A stretch of 48,154 bases of DNA from NCBI GenBank assembly GCA_015486105.1, contig WFSI01000093.1, positions 1 to 48,154 of the forward strand. Direction: 5' to 3'. Positions 16,139-26,348 of this stretch are shown one piece after another. This DNA comes from Aquificota bacterium (GTDB lineage Bacteria > Thermosulfidibacterota > Thermosulfidibacteria > Thermosulfidibacterales > B14-G1). Every line of letters begins with the position of its first letter. Within the stretch, counting starts at the first letter, position 1. A model generated the notes under the pieces. The model saw only the letters and a program-made list of their open reading frames with translations. It did not search any database and was not told the DNA's origin. The position numbers were made by a program, and so were the translations under genes.

Positions 16139-17749
16139 TTGAGGGCACCAGAGGAGCTTGCCGGCACACCTTCCCCCCAAGAATCTCAAAGGGGAGTGGC
16201 AGGGGCCACCCTCACCATCGGCTCCTTTACCCTTATAAGCAGGATCCTGGGTTTCGCCCGGGACATACTCATAGCCAGTCTCTTGGGAACCTCCAACACC
16301 GCCGACGCCTTCTTTGTAGCCTTTCGTATTCCCAATCTCTTCAGAAGACTCCTGGGGGAAGGGGCTCTAAGTGCCGCTTTCATACCTGTCTTTACCCAGT
16401 ATCACCTCAAATCACCTCAGGAAGAGACCCAAGAATTTTTAAACAGCGCTTTTTCCTTCTTCTTCACCATTTTGCTAATCCTCCTAATCACAGGGGAGGC
16501 CTTCACCCCATGGCTGGTAAAAATCACTGCTCCAGGATTCTCCCGCATTCCAGCCAAAATGGCCCTCACCGTATCCCTCACCCGCATCACCTTCCCTTAC
16601 ATCTTCTTCATAGGTCTGGCTGTTCTCACCATGGCCCTCCTCAACGCCCTCCAGCGATTCGCCATTCCCGCCTTCAGCCCGGTGCTCTTAAACCTCTCCA
16701 TGATTGCCGCCTTACTCCTGGCCTACAAAAAACCGGGGGCCGTCTTCTTTCTGGCCTGGGGGGTGATAATAGGAGGAATCCTTCAGTTTTTTCTCCAGGC
16801 AGGAACCATCTATAAAATGGGGTGGAGGCTCAAGCCCACCCTAAACCTTTTCCATCCTGGCGTATTAGAGACAGCCACCCTTATGCTCCCATCCGTTCTG
16901 GGTTTAGCGGTAAACCAGATTAACACCTTTGTGGACACTATCCTGGCCTCCCTTCTTCCGACAGGGAGTGTCTCCTATCTCTACTACGCTAACAGACTGG
17001 TCCAGTTCCCTCTGGGTCTCTTTGGCATCGCTTTAGGAACAGCCATACTCCCTACCCTCTCTCGGCAACAAACCTTAGAAGACAGAGCGTCCTTCAAAGA
17101 AACCTTCACCTTTGGCCTCTCCTTAGTTCTCTTCATCACTCTCCCTGCCCTAATGTGGCTCCTCATATTTGCCACACCCACCATATCCACCCTCTTCCAA
17201 AGATCAGCCTTCACTTGGAGGGCAGCCCAAGCCACAGGACAAGCCCTCTTTTGCTATGCCTTGGGACTGGGCTCCTTTGCCATGGTAAAAGTAGTGGTAC
17301 CCGTTTTCTACGCCAAAAAGGATATGAAAACCCCCGTCAAAGTTGCTGTCATCACTCTATTCCTTAACATCATCCTCAACCTTATCCTAATGATTCCATT
17401 GAAACATGCGGGCTTAGCTTTGGCCACTTCCATAGCCTCAACCTTCAACCTGCTCCTCCTTCTCCTTATCCTGGACAAAAGGGGTGAAGGCCCCCATTGG
17501 AATTCCTTGGGAAAGGCCACTGTCAGAAACCTCCCCCCCCTCTTAGGCCTCATTGCAGGCTCCCTTTTGTACGTCCATTTTCTGCCCTTTCACCCTCAAC
17601 AAGCCACTTGGGAGAAAGGGATGTGGATCCTGGGAGCCATACTTCAAGGAGGTGCCCTCTATCTTTTAGGGGCCTGGTGGACTAAGAGCCAAGAGCTGAA
17701 AGTCCTATGGGATATCCTCTTTAGAAAAACTAGCATGAAAGAGAGTTGA
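16139..17749 (+). CDS. murJ: Lipid II flippase MurJ
   Basis: A 536-residue MOP-superfamily transporter with about 14 hydrophobic helices that flips the peptidoglycan precursor lipid II to the periplasmic side. Family signatures include SRILGFARDILIASLLG, ADAFFVAFRIPNLFRRLLGEGALSAAFIPVF and the later PALMWLLIFATP and YAKKDMKTPVKV. The start is a TTG at 16139 with GGGAGGGACC just before it; the N-terminus then has a short hydrophilic extension of about 20 residues before the first helix. Its last 45 bases lie antisense to the kinase-like gene on the other strand. Confidence 0.93.
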   Translation: MRAPEELAGTPSPQESQRGVAGATLTIGSFTLISRILGFARDILIASLLGTSNTADAFFVAFRIPNLFRRLLGEGALSAAFIPVFTQYHLKSPQEETQEFLNSAFSFFFTILLILLITGEAFTPWLVKITAPGFSRIPAKMALTVSLTRITFPYIFFIGLAVLTMALLNALQRFAIPAFSPVLLNLSMIAALLLAYKKPGAVFFLAWGVIIGGILQFFLQAGTIYKMGWRLKPTLNLFHPGVLETATLMLPSVLGLAVNQINTFVDTILASLLPTGSVSYLYYANRLVQFPLGLFGIALGTAILPTLSRQQTLEDRASFKETFTFGLSLVLFITLPALMWLLIFATPTISTLFQRSAFTWRAAQATGQALFCYALGLGSFAMVKVVVPVFYAKKDMKTPVKVAVITLFLNIILNLILMIPLKHAGLALATSIASTFNLLLLLLILDKRGEGPHWNSLGKATVRNLPPLLGLIAGSLLYVHFLPFHPQQATWEKGMWILGAILQGGALYLLGAWWTKSQELKVLWDILFRKTSMKES

Positions 17750-18865
17750 TCCCTCCTCCCTTCTCACCACCAGCCTTCCCCCGTGCTTCTTAACCACTTC
17801 ATGAAACACTGCCACGCTCCAATGGTGAAAGGCTGGCTCCTGTTGGGCATGAGCCCAGGGCTGAAACATGGTGACCAGAACCCCTTCCGGCACCTCCACC
17901 CCTCGAAGTTTAGCTACAAGCTCCATAACTCCATCCTTCACCTGGGCCTCTATCCCCAGGTCTCCCTTGAGGGGACAGAAGTCCCTGCAAGTCTGGTGGG
18001 CCCCCTTCACCATATAAAGAAGCCCCTTAGTGAAAAGGGTCTTATTTCCCTTCACAACAAAAGTGGAAGGGACCACATGAAAAGAGATCCCAAGAGAACC
18101 CAAATATCTGGAAAGATTTAACTTCTTGGCCTCCTCGCTCCAAACGAGATCGGGAAGAATCCGAATCACCTCCATAAGATCCAGAGACTCATATACATGC
18201 TCTCCCTTGACCCTGATGAAATCTGTGTACTCGTCCACGGCCTCCTCCAGGTTTTCCAAGGCCTCCTCCATCATCCGAAAATAGGGATTGCCTTCCTCAT
18301 CCATGCACTCCTTGGAGATGATCCTCAAATAACCACCCAAAGGCATCACGGCATTGCGCACGGTATGAGCCATATACCTGGAAACCCCCTCTAAAACCTT
18401 CAGCTCCTCCACAGCACGGCGGTGGGTAATATCGGTAAAGGTCCTGATCACCCCCCTGGTCCCTCTATCAAGACCCCAAGGATAGGTCCTCACCTCAAAG
18501 ACCCTCTTCTCACCACCTATGAGAAGAACCAACTCCTCCTCCTCTCCCTCTCCCTTAAACATCACCCGCTTGCAAGAGATACCCCTGCAGGGAATGAGGG
18601 ATCCTTGGATGACCTCGTAGCACTTCTTTCCTTCATACTCACCGGGAATCCTAAAAAGCTCTCTCATGTATCTGTTCAAAACCAGAATGTTCATCTCATC
18701 ATCTATCACCAAAATACCCTCATAAAGGGCATCAAAGGCCGCACCCAGAATCGCCCCAAGCTCCTTGAGCCTTCTATCCTTTTCCCTGGCCCTAACCCTG
18801 AGCTTAGCTAGACTCTTCTCATGGGGGGATATCTTCTTAATTTTCCGAGCTTTTACCTGGGACAT
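17705..18865 (-). CDS. PAS-domain protein with degenerate histidine-kinase core
   Basis: A 386-residue protein: N-terminal coiled coil (~10-40), PAS domain (~40-150) with an unusual Cys group (Cys82, Cys93, Cys98), then a kinase-like part. The H-box is MAHTVRNAVMP with His167, but Thr replaces the acidic residue normally after the His and Ala replaces the Pro. The N-box equivalent (LFTKGLLYMVKGAHQ) lacks its Asn, and no DxGxG or GxGxG lid is visible. It is therefore unlikely to bind ATP as a normal HisKA kinase and may be a sensor or scaffold partner. The ATG at 18865 lies inside the end of the upstream kinase gene (13-base overlap). Confidence 0.8.
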   Translation of the reverse strand: MSQVKARKIKKISPHEKSLAKLRVRAREKDRRLKELGAILGAAFDALYEGILVIDDEMNILVLNRYMRELFRIPGEYEGKKCYEVIQGSLIPCRGISCKRVMFKGEGEEEELVLLIGGEKRVFEVRTYPWGLDRGTRGVIRTFTDITHRRAVEELKVLEGVSRYMAHTVRNAVMPLGGYLRIISKECMDEEGNPYFRMMEEALENLEEAVDEYTDFIRVKGEHVYESLDLMEVIRILPDLVWSEEAKKLNLSRYLGSLGISFHVVPSTFVVKGNKTLFTKGLLYMVKGAHQTCRDFCPLKGDLGIEAQVKDGVMELVAKLRGVEVPEGVLVTMFQPWAHAQQEPAFHHWSVAVFHEVVKKHGGRLVVRREEGSTLFHASFSKEDIP

Positions 18866-20925
18866 TCTTTTCCTTCCCCCTCCAAAGGCAAAAAGATCAG
18901 GAAGGTAACACCCACAGGAGGATTGTTCACCACCTCTATTTTACCTCCATGAAGCTCGGCAATCCTCTTGGCAATAGAGAGTCCCAAGCCAGTACCCGTG
19001 CTTTTGGTGGTAAAAAAGGGATTGAAAATGTTAGACAAATCCTTTTCTGGAATGCCTCCTCCTGTATCTGAAACCTCCACCCTCACCATCTCCCCGCCCT
19101 GTTTTACTGCCCGAGAGGTGGAAACCGTGATGGATCCCTTCCTTCCAATGGCTTGCAGGGCATTAGAAATAAGGTTCATAAAAACCTGCCTTATCTGAGG
19201 AGGATCTACATATACAGGGGGAAGGGCCCTATCCAGCTTCTTAACCACTATGATGTTTCTATCCCTCAACTCCTCAGCATGGAGAAAGAGCACATCGTCC
19301 AAAAGGGCATTGATGTCCGTGAGTCTCTTCTTAAGACGGGGAACCTTAGAATAACCCAATACGTTGGAGAGAATCTTTTCGGCCTCCTCCACCTCTTTGA
19401 GGATGGTCTTGGTGTAAACCTTATCGGGACAGTCCTCAGCCATCTTGTCATGAAGTCTCTTGGCAAATCCCCCAATAGCCACCAAGGGATTCTTAAGATC
19501 ATGAGCCACCCGGGCAGCTAACTCTCCCAGTGTAGCCAATTTCTCAGAATGAAAGAGCCTCTCCTGAGCATCCTCCAGATCCTCGCTGGTCCTTTTCAAA
19601 GTCTCCTGAAGCCTCCCGCTCTCTAAAGCCAATGCCAACTGATGGGAAAACATGGTGAGAAACTGCATCTCTTCAGCCTCTAAGGAAGCACTCTTGCCCA
19701 CCACCAGGGCCCCCACCAGGGTCTTTTCTCCCATCAAGGGCAAAGCCACATGGAACACACCCCCTTCACAAAAGGGTAAGTCCTTGGCAACGTTGGAAAG
19801 ATGAAGGGCCTCACCTTTTTCCAGCTCCTTTAAGAGGTAATCAGGAAGGCTAACCTCCCTGATATCCCGAAAGGCAGGAGAAGACTCTACCCTTTTAAGG
19901 TACTCCTCTTCTATCTCCCACTCCCTATCCCCCCAGGGGGAAAGACCAAACCAGGAAATGCCTATGAAACCCTTCAAACACCCGGTAGAGGAATAATGAA
20001 GAAAAAGAAAGGCCTGGGGAAGACCCAAACCCTTCTGAGGATCGGTAAGGGCTCTAAGGGCCAAAAGGGCTCTCTTCCTAAGCTCCGATGTCATTCTATA
20101 AGCATTACCCACCTGATACAAGATAGAGAGAAAGCGAATCTGCCTCTCCCTCTCATCCACCAAACCTTTAAGGCGCTCGTAAAGGGCAATATTCTCTAAA
20201 AAAGTACCAGCTAGTTCCGCCAGTATGTGAATCACCCGCTTCTGATAACGATTGAAGCTCGTCCTTTTGGGAAGGTAAAGCTCTATCACACCCCAGTTAC
20301 CCTTAGGAGACTCCAAGGAAACCACCCACCTCTTAAAAAGATCTTCACTGTAATAGCGTATCAAATCCCCCTTATCCTTAGTCTCCCTAACACCATAGGT
20401 GCGGTGACCCTGAGTATCGAAAAGGGTCACACTCACATAAGAAGCCTTAGAAAACCTCTTGGCAAAATGGGCCAGTTTTTCACCCATCTCCTCTCTATCC
20501 AAGGTAGATCCTAATTCCCTACCCGCAGAGTAGAGATCCAGAAGAAGCCGGGATCCCATCTTTAATTCTCTCTTGGACTGGAGATTCCTAAGGAACTGAT
20601 CCACCTGGCCTGTTACTACCTGAAGGAGCAATCTGTCATTGGGGGACAGCTCCCTCTTTTTCACTACAAGATCCCCCCTTGGCTCATTCCCATGAAGCAA
20701 GGTAAATATTTCAAATTCCTCCTTCTCACCCTCCAAAGCCTTTTTATAAGAATTGGAGTCCAAGCCCTCCGGCCATAGATAAACCTGCCCTGGCATAAAG
20801 AGGCATATGCCTTCCAAAGAAAGGGCTTCGCCCACTAAAGCCAAAATCTCCCTGATGCCCCTCTTAAAGCTAGCTTGGCTACATATAATACCACATATCC
20901 TTAAAACCAGATCGAGAGGTTCCAT
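18853..20925 (-). CDS. GAF-domain sensor histidine kinase
   Basis: A 690-residue soluble kinase. It holds GAF-like domains in the first ~430 residues, joined by helices around residues 240-290, a coiled coil (~440-470), HisKA with His475 (RVAHDLKNPLVAIGG) and an intact HATPase: N-box FMNLISNALQAI, G1 SDTGGGIP, F-box FNPFFTTK and G2 GTGLGLSI. No membrane segment is seen, so it senses a cytoplasmic cue. The ATG at 20925 is chosen over 20973 because GGGAGATACAAG precedes it. No response regulator is adjacent; the partner is probably the coupled PAS protein plus a regulator elsewhere. Confidence 0.9.
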   Translation of the reverse strand: MEPLDLVLRICGIICSQASFKRGIREILALVGEALSLEGICLFMPGQVYLWPEGLDSNSYKKALEGEKEEFEIFTLLHGNEPRGDLVVKKRELSPNDRLLLQVVTGQVDQFLRNLQSKRELKMGSRLLLDLYSAGRELGSTLDREEMGEKLAHFAKRFSKASYVSVTLFDTQGHRTYGVRETKDKGDLIRYYSEDLFKRWVVSLESPKGNWGVIELYLPKRTSFNRYQKRVIHILAELAGTFLENIALYERLKGLVDERERQIRFLSILYQVGNAYRMTSELRKRALLALRALTDPQKGLGLPQAFLFLHYSSTGCLKGFIGISWFGLSPWGDREWEIEEEYLKRVESSPAFRDIREVSLPDYLLKELEKGEALHLSNVAKDLPFCEGGVFHVALPLMGEKTLVGALVVGKSASLEAEEMQFLTMFSHQLALALESGRLQETLKRTSEDLEDAQERLFHSEKLATLGELAARVAHDLKNPLVAIGGFAKRLHDKMAEDCPDKVYTKTILKEVEEAEKILSNVLGYSKVPRLKKRLTDINALLDDVLFLHAEELRDRNIIVVKKLDRALPPVYVDPPQIRQVFMNLISNALQAIGRKGSITVSTSRAVKQGGEMVRVEVSDTGGGIPEKDLSNIFNPFFTTKSTGTGLGLSIAKRIAELHGGKIEVVNNPPVGVTFLIFLPLEGEGKECPR

Positions 20926-21003
20926 CTTGTATCTCCCTTTACTAAGGATAATGCAAAAGTGAGGTATTATCAAAGCTTACAGATTGGAGAATCCGCCTTT
21001 TTC

Positions 21004-21021
21004 CTAAGGTTGAAACCTTAG
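21004..21021. terminator. Hairpin downstream of nuoN, weak terminator candidate
   Basis: A CTAAGG / CCTTAG stem around TTGAAA, extendable with one bulge, lying 75 bases after the nuoN stop on the minus strand. It lacks the following T-run, so termination is uncertain. The space between here and the kinase start (20925) must also hold that gene's promoter. Confidence 0.25.
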
Positions 21022-21094
21022 AAAGGTAAAAACCCCATTTAGGATATTCCCCAAAAAGCCAAGACTGCAAACACCAAAAGCGTAAAATACATCC

Positions 21095-22543
21095 CTAAAA
21101 GGCAAGCCAAGCAAAAGAGCTATAGGAAGCAGAAAGGGCACTCCCTGGAAAGATACCCAATTGAAATATGCCTACTACAACGATAAGCAAGGCAATAACG
21201 GCGGCAGGATGAATGGAAAAGGCATACTCCTCCTTCGGTTCTACCATATACATCACATAAACCACCTTTAGGTAATAGTAGGCAGCCACGGCGCTGTTAA
21301 AAACAGCTATAATGACCAAGGGTATAAGCCCCGATCTTATTCCAGAGGCAAATACATAGAACTTACCCATAAAACCTGCCGTCCCCGGGATACCTGCCAG
21401 AGAGAAAAAGCATATGGCCATAGCCGCTGCCAACACAGGTCTTTTAGCTGCCAAGCCAGCATAATCCGAGATGTCCACGAATCTCTCTCCCTGACGACCT
21501 ACCAATGACACGACACCAAAGGCCCCCAGATTCATAAGGGAATAGGCCAACATATAAAATATCACCGCCGCTCCTCCTTGCCTGGAGGCAGCAGCCACAC
21601 CCACCAAAGCATATCCGGCATGGGCTATGCTGGAGTAAGCCAGAAGACGCTTAATGTTTTCCTGGCGAAGGGCTGCAAAGTTTCCAATAACCATGGAAGC
21701 CACCGATACCACGGTAACTATGACTACCCAATGGGCCTTCAAGGGATACAGCGCCATTCCCAAAAAGCGAAGCATCACCGCAAAAACAGCTACCTTGGCT
21801 GCTGTAGCCATGAAACCAGCTACAGGAGCAGGGGCACCGCCATAGACGTCAGGGGCCCACCCATGAAAAGGCGCTGCCGAGACCTTGAAGAAAAAGCCCA
21901 CTAACACCAATACAACCCCCACAAGCAGCGTAGCGGAAGGAGAAGCAGTGGAGACAAACCGAGCTACATCCTGAAAATAAAGGCTCCCCACAACACTATA
22001 TATGAAAGCCAACCCCATAAGGAAAATGGCTGATGCAAACCCGCCCAAGAATAGGTACTTCAAAGCCGCCTCATTGCACAGGTCCCTTTGACGCACAAAA
22101 CCTGCCAAGGCATAGAGGGCAATGGAAAGAACCTCCAATCCCACGAAAAAGAGGATAAGGTGCTGGGCCGAAGTCATAAAGAAAAGCCCTATAACTGAAA
22201 AAAGAATAAGGGCGTAATACTCTCCCAGGTTCCGACCTTCTTGGCGAAGGTACCCAGGGGAAAAAAGGAAGGTGAGACCAGCAATAAGGATGTATATAAG
22301 AAAAGTAATGATAGATAGTTTATCAGTTATTAGGGTATGAGCAAAGGTAAGACTATGCACATTCCAAAGGCCCAAGGAAAACCAGGCGGCCAGGGCTAGC
22401 CCCACCAATCCCAGATAGCCATAGTGACTCTCCCTTCCCTTGGCACCAAAGACATCTACAAACAGCACCACCACCCCCGTAACTAAAAGCACAATAACGG
22501 GCAACAAAGGGCGAATATTGACAGACAACGCTTGAGTAGTCAT
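21095..22543 (-). CDS. nuoN: Complex I proton-pumping subunit N
   Basis: A 482-residue antiporter-like subunit with about 14 helices, the last gene of the nuo operon. Mrp-type motifs are present, including [15 protein letters not shown] with the conserved Glu of helix 5, [20 protein letters not shown] and [17 protein letters not shown]. Lys in [11 protein letters not shown] and in the later [11 protein letters not shown] segment are the central proton-channel residues of the family. ATG at 22543 overlaps the nuoM stop as ATGA. Confidence 0.96.
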   Translation of the reverse strand: MTTQALSVNIRPLLPVIVLLVTGVVVLFVDVFGAKGRESHYGYLGLVGLALAAWFSLGLWNVHSLTFAHTLITDKLSIITFLIYILIAGLTFLFSPGYLRQEGRNLGEYYALILFSVIGLFFMTSAQHLILFFVGLEVLSIALYALAGFVRQRDLCNEAALKYLFLGGFASAIFLMGLAFIYSVVGSLYFQDVARFVSTASPSATLLVGVVLVLVGFFFKVSAAPFHGWAPDVYGGAPAPVAGFMATAAKVAVFAVMLRFLGMALYPLKAHWVVIVTVVSVASMVIGNFAALRQENIKRLLAYSSIAHAGYALVGVAAASRQGGAAVIFYMLAYSLMNLGAFGVVSLVGRQGERFVDISDYAGLAAKRPVLAAAMAICFFSLAGIPGTAGFMGKFYVFASGIRSGLIPLVIIAVFNSAVAAYYYLKVVYVMYMVEPKEEYAFSIHPAAVIALLIVVVGIFQLGIFPGSALSASYSSFAWLAF

Positions 22544-24123
22544 GGCCTCACCTCAACCTTGCGTTCTTCCACTACGGACGCCGCCAGGGAAATCTTCCCC
22601 TTTATTTCAGGATTATGCTCCATGGCCACAGCTGTATCCCCCTTAATCTGGGCAATGAAATGGGCAACGGAAGGCTCCATCCTCTGTAAAACTGGCTTTG
22701 GATAGATGCCTATCCAAAACATGGGAATGCTGAACATGAGGCAGATCACAACCTCCCTAAGCCCAAGGTCCTTCAAAGAAAGATTTTCCTTAACGGTGAT
22801 TTCATGGAAAAAGACCCTCTTAACCAGCCAAAGCATGTAACAAGCAGAAAGCACCGAAGTTGTAGCCCCCAATGCCCCATAAATAGGATACGCCTTAAAG
22901 GTTCCCACCAAGGCCAAAAACTCCCCAACAAAACCGTTTAACCCAGGGAGACCTATGGAAGAGAAGGTAGCAATCAGGAAAAAGGCAGAATATATGGGCA
23001 TAACCTTGGCAATGCCTCCATAATCCTTTATAAGTCGAGTGTGTCTTCTATCGTAGGCCATACCCACCAGCAAAAAGAGGGCACCCGTAGAAATACCGTG
23101 GTTTACCATCTGGAGGAGCCCCCCAGAAACTCCTTGCAAGGTAAGGGCAAACATACCCAGCATAACCAAACCCAAGTGGGAAACAGAGGTATAAGCCACC
23201 AGTTTCTTCATATCATCTTGGACCAAAGCCACCAAGGCCCCATAGATAATGCTGATAATAGCCAGTATCAAAAAAAGATTACTGAACCGAAGGGCCGCAT
23301 GGGGAAAGAAGGGCATACAAAACCGCATGAAACCGTAAGTACCCATCTTTAGGAGCACACCAGCAAGAATCACCGATCCGGCAGTAGGGGCTTCCACGTG
23401 GGCATCGGGCAACCACGTATGAAAAGGGAACATGGGCACCTTAATAGCAAAGGCCAAGGCAAAGGCCAAAAAGAGCCATGGGGCAAGAGACGGGGAAACA
23501 GGCGTTGATAGAAGCTTGGCTAAACTGAAGGTGAGCTCCCCCGCCACCCGATAGTGATGATAATAAAGGAAAATGATAGAAACCAGCATAAGCACAGAAC
23601 CCGCCATAGTATAAAGGAAGAACTTGATGGCGGCATATACCCTCCTGGGCCCTCCCCAGACGCCAATAAGGAGATACATGGGCACCAGCATGGCCTCCCA
23701 AAAGAGATAGAAAAGCAGCATGTCCAAAGCACAAAAGACACCAATCATGGTGGTCTCTAAAAGAAGAAAGGATATCATGTACTCCTTGATATGCTTCTGG
23801 ATAGACCAGGAGGCCAATATAGAGAGCATAGTTAGAAAGGTAGTGAGAAGCACTAAAAAGAGGGTTATACCGTCTATCCCCAGGTGATAGTTGGCCCCCA
23901 GGATCTTGATCCACGGAATCTTCTCAACAAACTGAAAGTGATAAGTTCCCAAGTGAAATTTAAAATAGAGCGGGATGGAAAGAATAAACTCCGCCACAGT
24001 GGTTACAAAAGCCACCCAGCGAAGAAGGTCTTTGCTCTCCTTATCAACGAAGAGCAAAACAAGCACACCCACCAATGGGAAGAAGGTAATAATAGTCAAA
24101 ACAGGATACGTAAAACCGCCCAT
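22540..24123 (-). CDS. nuoM: Complex I proton-pumping subunit M
   Basis: A 527-residue antiporter-like subunit with about 14 helices. Signatures are [20 protein letters not shown] (conserved Glu of helix 5), [40 protein letters not shown] and [13 protein letters not shown]. Compared with NuoN it has the longer C-terminal tail ([11 protein letters not shown] onward), ending in a hydrophilic stretch with [15 protein letters not shown] at 24123 with GAGGAGAGGAGAG upstream, 15 bases after the nuoL stop. Confidence 0.96.
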   Translation of the reverse strand: MGGFTYPVLTIITFFPLVGVLVLLFVDKESKDLLRWVAFVTTVAEFILSIPLYFKFHLGTYHFQFVEKIPWIKILGANYHLGIDGITLFLVLLTTFLTMLSILASWSIQKHIKEYMISFLLLETTMIGVFCALDMLLFYLFWEAMLVPMYLLIGVWGGPRRVYAAIKFFLYTMAGSVLMLVSIIFLYYHHYRVAGELTFSLAKLLSTPVSPSLAPWLFLAFALAFAIKVPMFPFHTWLPDAHVEAPTAGSVILAGVLLKMGTYGFMRFCMPFFPHAALRFSNLFLILAIISIIYGALVALVQDDMKKLVAYTSVSHLGLVMLGMFALTLQGVSGGLLQMVNHGISTGALFLLVGMAYDRRHTRLIKDYGGIAKVMPIYSAFFLIATFSSIGLPGLNGFVGEFLALVGTFKAYPIYGALGATTSVLSACYMLWLVKRVFFHEITVKENLSLKDLGLREVVICLMFSIPMFWIGIYPKPVLQRMEPSVAHFIAQIKGDTAVAMEHNPEIKGKISLAASVVEERKVEVRP

Positions 24124-24138
24124 CTCTCCTCTCCTCGC

Positions 24139-26019
24139 CTAAAATAGTCTGCCAATCCAGTAGATGACCACTGCTCCCATCAGGATCATCCAGGCATAGT
24201 CGGGGATATACCCCGTCTGAAACTGCCGGATGCCGCTCCCAGCCAGACGACAGAGCCTCCCCACCCCATTTACTGTGCCATCTATAATGACCACATCCAC
24301 AAACTTCCACAGAAGGTAACGAGACCCATCCACCAAGGGATTGATAATAAAAGCGAAGTAAATCTCGTCCACATAGTACTTGTTATAGAGCAAGGTATAG
24401 ACAGGCCTAAAGGTCCTGGCCATCCCCACAGGGTCAGGCATTTTCCTCATGTACATGAAATAGGCCAATATGATACCAGCTACCCCCATGATGACCGAAA
24501 TAACCAAAAGCACATGCTCCACCCCTGCCCCAGCTTCCTCCCCATGGGCTGCTACTTCACCCAAAACCTTATTAAGGAACCCACCGATACCCCCATGGGG
24601 ACCCAAAGCCAAAAGACCTACCACTGCTGAACCAACAGCCAGTACTATCAGAGGCACCGTCATCACTGGAGGCGATTCTTGAGCTATTTCATAGAGATGA
24701 CTATCCCTAGGCTTACCAAAGAAGGTGAGAAAGATAAGCCTAAACATATAAAAAGCCGTGAGGAAAGCTGTAAAGGTTCCCACAAACCAAATCACCTTGT
24801 GTCCATGCATGAAGGCCCCCGCCAAGATCTCGTCCTTAGACCAGAAGCCTGATAAAGGAGGTATACCTGAAATGGCCAATGCCCCAACTATAAAGGTCCA
24901 TCCTGTGATGGGCATCTTCTTGATAAGCCCTCCCATCTTCTGCATGTTCAGCTCACCGTGAAGCATATGCATCACCGAGCCAGCGCAGAGAAACATAAGG
25001 CCTTTGAAGAAGGCATGGGTAAAGAGATGGAAGATACCAGCAGCGTAAACCCCCACTCCAACACCAATAAACATGTAACCCAGCTGACTTATGGTAGAAT
25101 AAGCCAAGACACGCTTGAGGTCATTGTTCACCAAGGCAATAGTGGCAGCCAATAAGGCGGTAAAAGCACCGATGGAAGCCACTATCTCAGCAGAGAAGGG
25201 GGCCAAATTGTAAAGGACATGGACCCTGGCCACCATGTACACACCCGCAGTGACCATGGTGGCAGCATGGATAAGGGCACTGACCGGGGTAGGGCCTTCC
25301 ATGGCATCAGGGAGCCACACATAGAGAGGGAACTGGGCAGATTTACCAACGGCGCCAACAAAGAGAAAGAGGGTTATGAGGGTAATGATAAGGGGAGAAG
25401 CAAGAGAAGCCCTGGAAAAAACATCAGCAAACATCAAAGAACCATAGAACTTGTATATGGCAAAGAGACCGATCATGAACCCGAGATCTCCAAGTCTGGT
25501 AGTGACAAAGGCCTTCATACCTGCATTGGCCGCGCTGGTCTTCTCATACCAGTACCCGATAAGCAAGTAGGAGCAAAGGCCTACTCCCTCCCAGCCAACA
25601 AACATGAGTAAAAAGTTGTTAGCAGAAACCAGCAGGAGCATAAAAAATGTGAACAGGTTTAACCAAGAAAAGTATTTAGCGTAACCCCTGGGGGTCTCGT
25701 GCTCCATGTACCCAATTGAATAGAGATGAATCCAGGCAGCCACAAAGGAAACCGTGGCCAACATAACCGCCGATAGCTCATCAACAAGGAATCCAACGGG
25801 TATCCTGAAACTCCCCACCGGAATCCACGTATAAAGGTTCATATCACCATGAGCACCGCCTATCACCTTAGAAAGCACCACTAAGGAACATATGCATGAG
25901 GCAAAAAGGGCTGGCACCGCAATGAGATGGGCTTTCTTCTTGGTCACCCACAGAAAGATGCCGTTTATGGCTGCACCCAAAAGAGGAATAAAAACGGCCC
26001 CCACCACCCAAATCATCAT
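24139..26019 (-). CDS. nuoL: Complex I proton-pumping subunit L
   Basis: A 626-residue antiporter-like subunit and distal pump of the membrane arm. It has the family core (LLMFVGWEGVGLCSYLLIGYW, GAVGKSAQFPLYVWLPDAMEGPTPVSALIHAATMV split over two helices, RVLAYSTISQLGYMFIGVG), then the C-terminal region (KYYVDEIYFAFIINPLV) that forms the long lateral helix and the final transmembrane segment. Length matches the usual 610-650. ATG-ATG start at 26019; the first is used, with GGAGAGGAGAT before it. Confidence 0.96.
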   Translation of the reverse strand: MMIWVVGAVFIPLLGAAINGIFLWVTKKKAHLIAVPALFASCICSLVVLSKVIGGAHGDMNLYTWIPVGSFRIPVGFLVDELSAVMLATVSFVAAWIHLYSIGYMEHETPRGYAKYFSWLNLFTFFMLLLVSANNFLLMFVGWEGVGLCSYLLIGYWYEKTSAANAGMKAFVTTRLGDLGFMIGLFAIYKFYGSLMFADVFSRASLASPLIITLITLFLFVGAVGKSAQFPLYVWLPDAMEGPTPVSALIHAATMVTAGVYMVARVHVLYNLAPFSAEIVASIGAFTALLAATIALVNNDLKRVLAYSTISQLGYMFIGVGVGVYAAGIFHLFTHAFFKGLMFLCAGSVMHMLHGELNMQKMGGLIKKMPITGWTFIVGALAISGIPPLSGFWSKDEILAGAFMHGHKVIWFVGTFTAFLTAFYMFRLIFLTFFGKPRDSHLYEIAQESPPVMTVPLIVLAVGSAVVGLLALGPHGGIGGFLNKVLGEVAAHGEEAGAGVEHVLLVISVIMGVAGIILAYFMYMRKMPDPVGMARTFRPVYTLLYNKYYVDEIYFAFIINPLVDGSRYLLWKFVDVVIIDGTVNGVGRLCRLAGSGIRQFQTGYIPDYAWMILMGAVVIYWIGRLF

Positions 26020-26032
26020 ATCTCCTCTCCTC

Positions 26033-26338
26033 TCACCACTTCATCAAGTGTGCCCGATCTACATCAACACCACCCCTGTTCCTGTAAAAGGTGGTGATGA
26101 CCGCCATCCCAATGGCCGCCTCAGCAGCGGCCACAGCCATGACAAACAAGACAATGACCTGACCCTCTGCACTCCCCATGTGCCTGGACAACGCCATAAA
26201 CAAAATATTCACCCCGTTGAGCATAAGCTCTAAACAGAGAAACATGACGATGGTGTTTCTCCTAACCATCAATCCCAACGCTCCCAAGAGAAAAACCAAC
26301 ACACTCAACACCGTATACTGAAAAAGCCCTACTCCCAC
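26033..26338 (-). CDS. nuoK: Complex I subunit K
   Basis: A 101-residue membrane subunit with three helices, containing the two conserved membrane glutamates (FLCLELMLNGVN and AVAAAEAAIGMAV) of the proton path. The frame is open to 26461, but the GTG at 26338 is the likely start: GGGGGTATAAG precedes it, it lies just past the nuoJ stop, and it yields the normal length and N-terminus (MGVGLFQYTVLSVLVF). Confidence 0.94.
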   Translation of the reverse strand: MGVGLFQYTVLSVLVFLLGALGLMVRRNTIVMFLCLELMLNGVNILFMALSRHMGSAEGQVIVLFVMAVAAAEAAIGMAVITTFYRNRGGVDVDRAHLMKW

Positions 26339-26348
26339 CTTATACCCC

